18,175 nt of DNA from assembly GCA_007117175.1 (NCBI GenBank), contig SKGZ01000012.1, positions 1 to 18,175 of the forward strand, given 5' to 3'. The notes beneath the pieces were generated by a model. That model was given only the letters and a program-made list of their open reading frames with translations. It was not told the origin of the DNA and made no database searches. Of this stretch, positions 1 to 7,227 are shown in pieces. Each line of letters opens with the position of its first letter. Positions within the stretch are counted from its first letter, which is position 1. Position numbers and translations under genes: made by a program. The DNA comes from Bacteriovoracales bacterium. GTDB taxonomy: Bacteria > Bdellovibrionota > Bacteriovoracia > Bacteriovoracales > Bacteriovoracaceae.

Positions 1-47
1 ATCGGAATTAAGTGAGCTAGAAGCTACTGCAATAAGGAGAATAGACT

Positions 48-671
48 ATGTTGAAAAAAAAATTTTTGACTTTTATTTTGAGTTTCAGTTTTATGAGTAT
101 AAGTTCACAAGCTTCTGTTGATCATGTGGTACCTAAGGAGTTGAGAAAAGGGAGCTTGTACTTACATGTTAGTAATCCTGATGCTTACACTGTTTCATTC
201 AAGCAATGCTTTTGGCAAATTGCCGATTCTTGCCAGCAAATAGGTGAACAAGAAAGTTATCGCATTGATATCCTAGAGGATCAGCGCTTTGTAGAACAAC
301 TTCAAGTTGTGGGTAGTGGACTGGGAGTAGCTTCAGTTGGAGCTCTTACCGCAGGGGTCGGTTTACTAATGTCTGCCAGAGGCCTTTCATACGCTATTTT
401 TCAAAACCCTGGTCGTTTAGGTGGACGTTTTGCTGAATTAATGGGAGATATTGGCCCTTATGTGATGAAATATGTTCCATTTGCCACTATGGCAGCTGCT
501 CCTTTTGTCTCAGATGCTCTTAACCCGCGAGAACAGTATATTCAAGCTGCCACTCTACGTTCAGCTGTTTTATTGGGTGAAAATGTTGAAAGTCGAAATA
601 TTGGTAGATTTATAAGTGCACTAAAAGTCGTTCTTGCCAAAATTGATGGGCGAGAAATTGAAAGGGAGTAA
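48..671 (+). CDS. Exported glycine-rich hypothetical protein, first of a paralogous pair
   Basis: I do not recognise this 207-residue protein. A lysine-rich N-terminus and a hydrophobic stretch to residue 22 end in S-Q-A, a plausible signal peptidase I site, so the protein is probably exported. Two cysteines (C54, C62) could form a disulfide. Residues about 87-108 are rich in glycine and alanine and resemble a glycine zipper; a second hydrophobic stretch lies at about 135-155. The C-terminal part starts with N159-P-R-E-Q. The ATG is well supported by AAGGAGA 8 nt upstream. The next gene starts 3 nt after the stop and shares this layout, so the two are probably co-transcribed paralogues. A membrane-inserting or envelope role is possible but only inferred. 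The 47 nt upstream hold the ribosome site and no gene I can support. Confidence 0.75.
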   Translation: MLKKKFLTFILSFSFMSISSQASVDHVVPKELRKGSLYLHVSNPDAYTVSFKQCFWQIADSCQQIGEQESYRIDILEDQRFVEQLQVVGSGLGVASVGALTAGVGLLMSARGLSYAIFQNPGRLGGRFAELMGDIGPYVMKYVPFATMAAAPFVSDALNPREQYIQAATLRSAVLLGENVESRNIGRFISALKVVLAKIDGREIERE

Positions 672-674
672 AAA

Positions 675-1322
675 ATGAAATTAATATGTCTTACTTTATT
701 TTTTGGATTATTCTTGCAGTCAATGCCAGTGCAAGCCTTGGTCAATCCAGCAGCAAAAAATAGTCATTACATCGAGCTAGCTGAAGTTGCGACACAATTA
801 GCAGAAAAACAAGATGGGTTAGTTAATTACATAAGAGTAACAGCAAAAGAGCATTTCAGAAAATTTGAATACTGTGAAGAAAATTTAATGACAAAAGATA
901 TTTATTGCGAAAGGTTGGGCATGAAAGATTGGTTCTCAGTTCAAGAGTTAAAAAAGATTGCCCGAGCTGAAAATATTGATGCTTATATTAAAACATTTAT
1001 CATCCTACCTGCGACAAGTTTTGCAATCGTTGGGCTCAGTTATTATATCGGAGGAGCGCTGGTCTTCATAGGAGCAGCTTCGATTGGTATTAAAACTATT
1101 ACATGGGCAACCGCTGGCAGTATTGGGATCAGCTTAGGTTTAGCGGGGTCAGTTGCTAATATGATTTGGAATACAAATATGAATCCATGGAGACAATTTC
1201 GTGAAGCGAAAATCATTGGCAGAGTCATGGATCAAGAGCTTGATTATTCAGACTTTAAAGAAACTGAAAAAAATGCTGAAATTCTTCATCAGGTTCTTTC
1301 AGAGGTAGGAAGGGTTTTTTAG
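675..1322 (+). CDS. Exported glycine-rich hypothetical protein, second of a paralogous pair
   Basis: This 215-residue protein of unknown function has a signal peptide with likely cleavage after V-Q-A (residue 21), a cysteine pair C67/C78, hydrophobic glycine-rich segments at about 105-135 and 140-163, and a charged C-terminal helix-like tail. It matches its upstream neighbour in three places: the second cysteine followed by x-x-[IL]-G, the central glycine-rich membrane-like region, and N170-P-W-R-Q-F against N-P-R-E-Q-Y in the neighbour, then a tail of similar length. Overall identity is low, so the duplication is old or the genes evolve fast. The ATG has GGGAG just upstream, overlapping the end of the first gene, and the gap is only 3 nt, so coupled translation is likely. 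No enzymatic motif is visible. Confidence 0.75.
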   Translation: MKLICLTLFFGLFLQSMPVQALVNPAAKNSHYIELAEVATQLAEKQDGLVNYIRVTAKEHFRKFEYCEENLMTKDIYCERLGMKDWFSVQELKKIARAENIDAYIKTFIILPATSFAIVGLSYYIGGALVFIGAASIGIKTITWATAGSIGISLGLAGSVANMIWNTNMNPWRQFREAKIIGRVMDQELDYSDFKETEKNAEILHQVLSEVGRVF

Positions 1323-1325
1323 TCT

Positions 1326-1353
1326 TTGCTAATAAAAAAAGGTGTGCTTTAAT
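1326..1353 (+). promoter_or_regulatory. Putative sigma70-type promoter for tRNA-Val
   Basis: TTGCTA at 1326-1331 matches the -35 consensus at 4 of 6 positions. TTTAAT at 1348-1353 matches the -10 consensus at 5 of 6, with a 16-nt spacer containing an A-tract. Transcription would start near 1360, leaving a leader of about 12 nt before the tRNA. This is prediction from consensus alone. Confidence 0.4.
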
Positions 1354-1371
1354 GAAGTCCACCTTCTTCAT

Positions 1372-1448
<77 letters not shown>

Positions 1449-1476
1449 TTTTGCTCACTATTTGATAAGGCCCATT

Positions 1477-2259
1477 ATGAAAGTCACCTTTATAGGCTGT
1501 GGAAATCTTGTTCAAGCGATTATCAAAGGCCTAGCACAATCCAGCCGGCCCATGAATGAGTTTTACTTCTACTCACCCTCCCAGCTCAAGGCCAAGGAAT
1601 TGGCCAGTCGCTACGGTGGCAATCACTTAGACGATTTACAGGGGCATCAAAGTGAGATTGTCGTTTTGGCCTTTAAGCCCCAGCAGTTACAGGCCGGAAT
1701 GAACAATGCTCATAGAGTGACCTCAAATGAAAGCCTAGTTGTGTCTTTATTGGCAGCAGTAGACCTGGCGACACTCAAAAAGCACATATCAGCTCAAGCC
1801 TATTTGCGATTGATGACCAATACTTCTTGTGCTTATCAAAAAGGGGTGTCTACCTACTTGAGCACTGAGCAAAATGAGAAAACTCAGTATTGGCTTGATC
1901 TTATGAAAAAAGTTTCCAGTCTCTATCAAATGCAAAATGAACAGCAGATCGACTATCTCACTGGGCTCAATGGCTCTGGCCCTGCTTTTCTTTATTATTT
2001 TTTGCAGCAATGGATCAATGAATTAAACACCCATCCACTATTAGAAAATATCAGTCTAGAGCAAAAGCAAAGCTTAGTCTTAGAGACTCTTGCCAGCGCT
2101 TATGCTTCCCTACAGGCCCATGCTGAGCCCACTCAACTCATTTCTCAAGTCGCTTCCAGCAAAGGAGTCACATTAGCTGGTCTTGAAAAATTAAGTCAGC
2201 AATTAGACCTAAACGCTGTGATGCAAGCTTGCTATCAACGCATTCAAGATCTTAAGTAA
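1477..2259 (+). CDS. proC: Pyrroline-5-carboxylate reductase (proline biosynthesis), divergent
   Basis: ProC reduces 1-pyrroline-5-carboxylate to proline with NAD(P)H in the cytoplasm, the last step of proline synthesis. The 260-residue product has the N-terminal Rossmann motif (F-I-G-C-G-N, residues 5-10, followed by A14-x-x-x-G-L). Its C-terminal half carries G-L-N-G-S-G-P-A-F and a version of the family signature, A-S-S-K-G-V-T-L-A-G-L. The family residues are only partly kept: the usual M-P-N-T-P is M-T-N-T-S here, and a lysine stands before the signature glycine. I chose the ATG at 1477 over the TTG at 1462 because ATAAGG lies 6 nt upstream and the Rossmann strand follows at once. It is probably co-transcribed with the tRNA. 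The family is clear; full catalytic activity is less certain. Confidence 0.88.
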   Translation: MKVTFIGCGNLVQAIIKGLAQSSRPMNEFYFYSPSQLKAKELASRYGGNHLDDLQGHQSEIVVLAFKPQQLQAGMNNAHRVTSNESLVVSLLAAVDLATLKKHISAQAYLRLMTNTSCAYQKGVSTYLSTEQNEKTQYWLDLMKKVSSLYQMQNEQQIDYLTGLNGSGPAFLYYFLQQWINELNTHPLLENISLEQKQSLVLETLASAYASLQAHAEPTQLISQVASSKGVTLAGLEKLSQQLDLNAVMQACYQRIQDLK

Positions 2260-2302
2260 AACCTGGCATCAATCCTGCAGTTTATTCCCGTATAGAGTTT
2301 AA

Positions 2303-2316
2303 CATAGGCCATAGGC
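2303..2316. repeat. 7-bp tandem repeat in the proC/metalloprotease intergenic region
   Basis: CATAGGC occurs twice head to tail (2303-2309, 2310-2316) in the 108-nt region before the metalloprotease gene. It could be a regulator site or chance. Nothing else in the region looks like a gene. Confidence 0.35.
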
Positions 2317-2322
2317 CTTCAT

Positions 2323-2345
2323 AACTGTCTAAAAAAATGACAGTT
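2323..2345. promoter_or_regulatory. Perfect inverted repeat upstream of the metalloprotease gene
   Basis: AACTGTC (2323-2329) and GACAGTT (2339-2345) are perfect inverted repeats around the 9-nt loop TAAAAAAAT. The stem has modest GC content and is followed by GTTTAAT rather than a clean T-run. It is therefore either a weak terminator for proC or, more likely, an operator just upstream of the metalloprotease ribosome-binding site. Confidence 0.4.
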
Positions 2346-2367
2346 GTTTAATCAGAAAGGACACTTT

Positions 2368-3411
2368 ATGAGAAAAGGCAGTTTATTTTCATTATTATTG
2401 ATCACGCTCTTGTTTCATTTTGATGTGATGGCACAATCTCAAAACTACAACCGCTCACAAATGGTGCGCATGAGCTTAGAAAACCTTGATCCTGAGAAAT
2501 TTTCTTTTGGCCATGATTACAATTATGGTGAAATCGAAGAGCTTTGGCAGCAACATTACCTAAGATTTAATTTAAGAACTAATAGTCATAAAAGTCTTAA
2601 AAACTGGAGGGAGCTTTTCCCTATTGAGCAGGACAGAGTGATTCCTGTTGAAGGCAGAGTTCGCTACTATGCTGCTATTCCTAAGAGGTATCAGTACGAT
2701 CTGATTTTGGATAAGAAAGAACAGAAAATAAAAGTAGAGGTGAGAATTCATTTTTATCCTGATCAAGGTAGAAATCGAGTTAGAAATGTTTCTAGAGTTC
2801 TTGTGGATATGGATGAAAAGCTCAAGGCGGCCCAGGATCTTTGGAATGAGAGTGCACCAGAGGATGTTTTATTTGAATTCAAAAGAGTCAAACGCCCAGA
2901 AGATGCACATTATAGTGTGAAGATTGTGAATAGACGACAAGCCCTGTATGATAGATTTTGGAGTTTGTCCTTAAGCTCTGTTGAGTGTGCCCACGAAATT
3001 GGTCATATGATGGGTTTAAATGAGGAGTACAAAGCTTGGAGTAATGCTCTTTCTCTTAACAATGCAGAGGCTGTATTAAATTATCGCGGTGTAGTTTACA
3101 TAAGGTTGGTGTTAAATGAGTTTATTAGCATGCGCAGTCAAAACTCAAAGAGATTTGAGCATATGTCTTATCGCAGTCAGTTGCAAACGATCCAAGATGC
3201 TATTGAAGCTTTTGAGCACTCTGATGCCGAGTTGATTGAACGAGCTAATAGACAGAATTTAGAATTAGTAGACTTTAAAACTTATTATAATAGATTTGTA
3301 TTAAATGAGGTTAATTTAATTCGCAATCTTCGTTGTCATGTCGAGTCTATTATGTGTTTGCGAAGAACAATCTATCCTTATCACTACGATCTAATTTTGT
3401 CGCGCTATTAA
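2368..3411 (+). CDS. Secreted zincin-like metalloprotease (putative)
   Basis: The 347-residue product starts with a signal peptide (likely cleaved after V-M-A, residue 22). It contains H209-E-I-G-H213-M-M-G216-L-N-E-E-Y, the HExxH zinc motif with the glycine turn of metzincin-like peptidases. H209 and H213 would bind zinc, and E210 would be the general base. The usual third ligand, H or D three residues after the glycine, is glutamate (E219, then E220). About 130 charged residues follow, with three cysteines in the mature protein (C207 and two near the C-terminus). The start is the ATG at 2368, preceded by AAAGGA; a TTG at 2344 lacks a ribosome site and would hide the signal peptide. The stop overlaps the convergent receptor gene by 4 nt. 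Substrate is unknown; a role in degrading external protein is inferred. Confidence 0.72.
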   Translation: MRKGSLFSLLLITLLFHFDVMAQSQNYNRSQMVRMSLENLDPEKFSFGHDYNYGEIEELWQQHYLRFNLRTNSHKSLKNWRELFPIEQDRVIPVEGRVRYYAAIPKRYQYDLILDKKEQKIKVEVRIHFYPDQGRNRVRNVSRVLVDMDEKLKAAQDLWNESAPEDVLFEFKRVKRPEDAHYSVKIVNRRQALYDRFWSLSLSSVECAHEIGHMMGLNEEYKAWSNALSLNNAEAVLNYRGVVYIRLVLNEFISMRSQNSKRFEHMSYRSQLQTIQDAIEAFEHSDAELIERANRQNLELVDFKTYYNRFVLNEVNLIRNLRCHVESIMCLRRTIYPYHYDLILSRY

Positions 3412-5519
3412 AAGTGATAAGTGAGATCTGCATGCACTAAACGAGGCAGCCCAGGCGAGGAAACAGTAGTATTGAGGCTCTCAAAAAGAAAGGCTTGAGA
3501 TTCATATTGTTTGTTAAAGAGGTTGCGCACATTCAAAGAAAAGTCAAAGCTTTTGCGTTCAAGTGCTATGCGTAGATTCCATAAACTAAAGGATGGAAGT
3601 TCTGTGACATTCATATTTTCTCCCAAGCGGGCACCCACATAGGAGTGAGCAAGCCGTGCGGAGAATAGTCCAGAGAGTAGATCAGAGTATTGAGTGTATT
3701 GAATAAAGGCGTCACCATTCCAATAGGGGATATTGGCCAGACGGTCATTTTCAGTGAGCAGTGGTCCTTGCGCAGAAACGACGGTTTCTGTAAAGCGTGA
3801 GTTAGTATATCCTGCATTGGCCCCGATCATCCAAGGTCCATCAAATAGATAGCTAGTTTGCAATTCCGCACCAAAAGCTCTCACGTCAATATTTTCATAA
3901 AAACTTAAGGCGGTCATCGGATCTTGCACTCTCACTTGTTGATTCTTCACATCATTAAAAAAGAGATTCGCCGAGTAGTGAAGCTTGCGATTCAAGGCCT
4001 GGGCCTTGTGACCTACTTCATAGGCCCAAGAAGTTGATTTTTGAAAGGGAGGTTGGTCTGCAGCCAGTCCAGAATAATTATTAAATTGAAAGGAGGGATA
4101 GCCCCCAGGTTGATAACCCCTAGAAAAACTCATATGGCTGACATGATGAGAAGACCAGTGATAGAGTGCTGCTGCCTTACCTGTGATTTCACTAAATGTG
4201 TCAGCAGTATTTTGCTGATAATTATTCAGCGCAGGCATGGTGGAGTTGTGATCACTCTTATACTCCTTGCGATCGTGATTGGCCCTCAGTCCTAAGCTGA
4301 GTGTGAGTTTTTCGGTCAGTTTTAAATCTCCTTGACTGAAGGCAGAGAGACTTCGAGATAGCAATTGCACATCTTGGTTAATCTCGGTGGGCCCTGATTG
4401 AGTAAAGGTGTCCACAAAGAACATCAGTCGGTAGTTGGTAAGGGTGTGATTAAGGCCACTGGTTAAGGTGAAGTGAGAGTTAAATTTTGTTTTAAATCGT
4501 AGTTCGTTGAAAAACTGTCTTTCGTATTCTTGAACTGAGCGGTAAAGAGAATTGGGATCGTTAATCAGTTGCTCGGCCATCATTGGCCCAACTCTAGCGG
4601 TGAGGGCGTCTCTAGCAATAAAGCCATCTGCTTCATCATAAGTGGTGTCAAAGTCATAGTAATTAAAAGCGGAGATAAAAGTCACTTCAGTTTGATTGAT
4701 TCTTTCCTCAACTTTCACAGAGCTTGTCAGTAAATCTCTACGGTAGTCAGGAGAAATATTTTGCGCAGTGACTGGGTAGTTTTCAGTTTCTCTGGCAATA
4801 AAGAAAGGATCACTGCCATCTTCTCGCTGACCACCAACTTTGAGTGTCCATCTTCTTTTTTCATGGGGGTTATACATAATCGATTGGTGAAAGGCCTGAT
4901 CCCTTCTTTCACCTAAGTCTTTATTGAGCACCTGATCGGGAATCCAACCGTCTCTTTGAGATAATTTAATAGCGGAGCTACCGTAGAGGTGATTTTCATG
5001 ACTTAAAACATAGTTTGAGCGGGCCAAGAATTTCTGTTGTCCTAAATTCCCAGCTCCCAAGGTAATGGAGTTTTCATTTTGCTTTTTGGGTTGTTGGGTG
5101 GTTAATAGCACCGCTCCTGCTTGGGTATTTCTACCAAAAAGGGTTCCTTGAGGGCCTTTGAGCACTTCAATTTTTTCAAGTTGAATTAATTCATTTTCAA
5201 AAGCATAGCGAGGTAGCGGTACTTCATCTAAGTAGAAGGTGACAGAAACATCATCCGGTACATTCAGATCTTGATTTCCTATTCCTCGGATATAGGGAGT
5301 GATATAGCGACTAGAGCTAGAACCCACAATTTGAAAATTAGGGATCATCTCAGAAATGTCTCGAATATTTTGTGCCCCCGTTTCAGCTAATTCTTCTTGG
5401 GTGTAACGAGTTAAACTTCCCGCAAAGTCAAAAGGGTCTTGCTCAAGTTTCTCACCGATCACGACAATATCAGCTGCCTGTAGATGAGAACTTAAAAAAA
5501 TGAGGATGAGTATTTTCAT
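3408..5519 (-). CDS. TonB-dependent outer-membrane receptor
   Basis: This is a 703-residue outer-membrane beta-barrel transporter that takes up a ligand using energy from TonB-ExbB-ExbD. A short signal peptide (cleaved around L-Q-A, residue 15) is followed by a TonB-box-like D17-I-V-V-I-G. The plug domain covers about residues 23-145, with R78-G-I-G, Y-L-D-E-V-P and V-L-K-G-P-Q-G-T-L-F-G-R-N (119-131). The rest is barrel, rich in alternating aromatic strands and ending in the terminal phenylalanine typical of BAM substrates. No N-terminal signalling domain is present, so sigma-factor surface signalling is unlikely. The ATG overlaps the stop of the upstream NYN gene (ATGA), implying coupled translation. 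The substrate (siderophore, cobalamin, carbohydrate or other) cannot be read from the sequence. Confidence 0.93.
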   Translation of the reverse strand: MKILILIFLSSHLQAADIVVIGEKLEQDPFDFAGSLTRYTQEELAETGAQNIRDISEMIPNFQIVGSSSSRYITPYIRGIGNQDLNVPDDVSVTFYLDEVPLPRYAFENELIQLEKIEVLKGPQGTLFGRNTQAGAVLLTTQQPKKQNENSITLGAGNLGQQKFLARSNYVLSHENHLYGSSAIKLSQRDGWIPDQVLNKDLGERRDQAFHQSIMYNPHEKRRWTLKVGGQREDGSDPFFIARETENYPVTAQNISPDYRRDLLTSSVKVEERINQTEVTFISAFNYYDFDTTYDEADGFIARDALTARVGPMMAEQLINDPNSLYRSVQEYERQFFNELRFKTKFNSHFTLTSGLNHTLTNYRLMFFVDTFTQSGPTEINQDVQLLSRSLSAFSQGDLKLTEKLTLSLGLRANHDRKEYKSDHNSTMPALNNYQQNTADTFSEITGKAAALYHWSSHHVSHMSFSRGYQPGGYPSFQFNNYSGLAADQPPFQKSTSWAYEVGHKAQALNRKLHYSANLFFNDVKNQQVRVQDPMTALSFYENIDVRAFGAELQTSYLFDGPWMIGANAGYTNSRFTETVVSAQGPLLTENDRLANIPYWNGDAFIQYTQYSDLLSGLFSARLAHSYVGARLGENMNVTELPSFSLWNLRIALERKSFDFSLNVRNLFNKQYESQAFLFESLNTTVSSPGLPRLVHADLTYHF

Positions 5520-6031
5520 TTTTTCTTTTTACTCCTAGTTGCGGGTTTGGTGGGCTTGCCATAGGAAAAACAATCTTCATCTTTAATGGGGTGAAAGTAA
5601 TCACTTTCTTCACAAAGAATTTTGGCAGTGGTTTGTTCAACAGCACAAATCTCAACTCGCACCCCTTCTGTTTTTAAGTGGCGAACTAGCTCGATATAAT
5701 CAGAGTCTCCTGAAACAATGATAATAGTGTCGACTTTACTGGCCAATTGCATGGCCTTAATGGAAAGGGGAATGTCAGCTGATTTATGACAAGGCCTAAC
5801 TGCTCCGTAAAACATTTCATGCAGCCTTTCGGCCAGTTTGGAAGAAATATTCTTGCCTTCTCGAAAGTAAATGAGACGATTAAGGCTACGAGACTTAATC
5901 AGCCTTGGAATAAGACTGTCAAAGTTCACCATCATAGAGGTGTTTTGATGTAATTCATGGAGGCTTCTTTCTATATTATTGCCATCAATTAAGACTGCTA
6001 CCGACTGATCGATTTTTACTAAACTGCTCAC
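5516..6031 (-). CDS. NYN/LabA-like PIN-fold protein, putative RNase
   Basis: The 171-residue product fits the LabA-like NYN domain family (PIN fold). The acidic metal-binding residues are at expected places: D16 in V-L-I-D-G-N-N, D86 in K-S-A-D-I, and D109/D111 in V-S-G-D-S-D-Y. Family members are known or suspected metal-dependent ribonucleases. The C-terminal tail is basic (R-S-K-K-K-K), which could help bind nucleic acid. The start is GTG at 6029-6031, with AAAGG upstream. The gene begins 15 nt after dus stops, and its own stop overlaps the receptor start, placing it mid-operon. RNA processing alongside a tRNA-modifying enzyme is plausible; a direct link to the receptor is not established. 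Confidence 0.85.
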   Translation of the reverse strand: MSSLVKIDQSVAVLIDGNNIERSLHELHQNTSMMVNFDSLIPRLIKSRSLNRLIYFREGKNISSKLAERLHEMFYGAVRPCHKSADIPLSIKAMQLASKVDTIIIVSGDSDYIELVRHLKTEGVRVEICAVEQTTAKILCEESDYFHPIKDEDCFSYGKPTKPATRSKKKK

Positions 6032-6046
6032 TTATGATCCTTTTGA

Positions 6047-7138
6047 TTAACCATGACCCGAAGTCATGAAGATTTCATCGTAATTAATATTTTTTTGTCT
6101 GTCTTGCAACGAGAGAAAATAATCTTGGCAAATACTTAGACATTCTTGCAAACCTTTAGCAGCAAACATCTGAGAGCGAAAATGCGAGGCATTGGCAAAA
6201 CCAGCGGCAAACCACACTGCTAATTTTCGAAATTGAATCAGTTGTATGCTGGGCCGATCAAAGTGAGCGGTGAGATAGAAGTGAAGTCTTTGTAAAACCT
6301 CCCAATAATCACTACCAATGAAAATAGATTCTTGATGGCAAGGGCTGAGTCCCTCTAGAAAAATAAAGGGGTTGCGCAAGGCCCCGCGGGCTATCATTAA
6401 AGCGCGGCAATGGGTTTTTTGCAGACGCTGATAAACTGAGTGTGCTGAATGCAAATCCCCATTGCCAATTAAGGGAAGAGCAGACTTTTGGGCCAGGTTT
6501 TCAATAAACTCCCAGTCGGCTCGGCCGGTGTATTGTTGCGCTCGGGTGCGGCCGTGAATGGCCACCCATTCAATTCCTTCTTCAGAGGCAATCTTTATAA
6601 TCTCTGCAGCATTGCGATCGTCATCTTGCCAACCGGTGCGAATTTTAATGGTTAAAGGCACAGGAATAGATTTTTTGACTTCAGCTAAAAACGAAGGCAG
6701 TTTTTTGAGATCCTTCATTAAGGCCGAACCTCCTCCCTTGGTGACTACTTTTTTCACCGGACAGCCCATATTGATATCGATAAATTGGGCCTTGCCATGT
6801 TCCAGTGTGGTTTGTGCTGCCTTGGCCATGGCGGCCGCGTCTTCTCCAAAGAGTTGAATGCCCACCTCTTTTTCATGGGGCATGGTTTTAAGCATATTTA
6901 AAGTCAGTTGATTGCCATAATTAATACCGTGACAGGAGATGAGTTCACTGACAGTCCCTCCCGCCCCTAAATCTTGCATCAATTGGCGAAAGGGCGCACT
7001 GCAAATTCCGGCCATGGGGGCCAGTAGCAGCGGGGAAGAAAAAGTAAGACTTCCCAACTGGATGGTTTTTTTGTGTTTAGCCAGACTCAATATTTTTTGA
7101 TTGAGCTGGGGGCTAAAATCAGCTGCTTGATAAGACAT
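6047..7138 (-). CDS. dusB: tRNA-dihydrouridine synthase (DusB-like)
   Basis: Dus enzymes are FMN flavoproteins that use NADPH to reduce specific uridines in tRNA to dihydrouridine. The 363-residue sequence has the TIM-barrel start L-L-L-A-P-M-A-G-I (residues 37-45), I-D-I-N-M-G-C-P-V-K-K with catalytic C126, the phosphate-binding K-G-G-G-S-A-L, I-K-I-R-T-G-W, I-H-G-R-T-R-A-Q-Q-Y-T-G (194-205) and I-G-N-G-D. A helical RNA-binding C-terminal region follows. The general form fits DusB best, but DusA/B/C assignment by eye is not decisive. It is the first gene of a leftward operon with the NYN protein and the receptor, and is divergent from ffh. Only a weak ribosome site precedes the ATG. Confidence 0.92.
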   Translation of the reverse strand: MSYQAADFSPQLNQKILSLAKHKKTIQLGSLTFSSPLLLAPMAGICSAPFRQLMQDLGAGGTVSELISCHGINYGNQLTLNMLKTMPHEKEVGIQLFGEDAAAMAKAAQTTLEHGKAQFIDINMGCPVKKVVTKGGGSALMKDLKKLPSFLAEVKKSIPVPLTIKIRTGWQDDDRNAAEIIKIASEEGIEWVAIHGRTRAQQYTGRADWEFIENLAQKSALPLIGNGDLHSAHSVYQRLQKTHCRALMIARGALRNPFIFLEGLSPCHQESIFIGSDYWEVLQRLHFYLTAHFDRPSIQLIQFRKLAVWFAAGFANASHFRSQMFAAKGLQECLSICQDYFLSLQDRQKNINYDEIFMTSGHG

Positions 7139-7145
7139 GCCAGAT

Positions 7146-7151
7146 TTTATA
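7146..7151 (-). promoter_or_regulatory. Putative -10 element for the dus operon
   Basis: On the minus strand TATAAA lies 7 nt before the dus ATG, so a start there would give a nearly leaderless mRNA. The matching -35 region is poor (3 of 6). The 89-nt gap (7139-7227) also holds the ffh leader; I could not define a convincing ffh promoter. Confidence 0.25.
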
Positions 7152-7227
7152 GCAAAAAAATGAGGGCCAGACTACTTTAAATATGGTTCAGGGCGTTTTA
7201 TAGTTTTGGATCAAGTGGGAGGAATTC

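Noticed and set aside
1..121. Open frame from the left edge running into the first gene
   Set aside because: It would overlap the first gene by over 70 nt. That gene has a signal peptide and a good ribosome site, so the frame is probably non-coding.
1462..1476. TTG start for proC
   Set aside because: The ATG at 1477 has ATAAGG upstream and starts directly at the Rossmann strand.
2344..2367. TTG start for the metalloprotease
   Set aside because: The ATG at 2368 has AAAGGA upstream and begins a proper signal peptide. The TTG overlaps the inverted repeat.
4041..4295. 84-codon open frame antisense to the receptor gene
   Set aside because: It is a shadow of the receptor barrel region and has no start signal.
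6558..6857. 99-codon open frame antisense to dus
   Set aside because: It mirrors conserved dus coding sequence, with no independent support.
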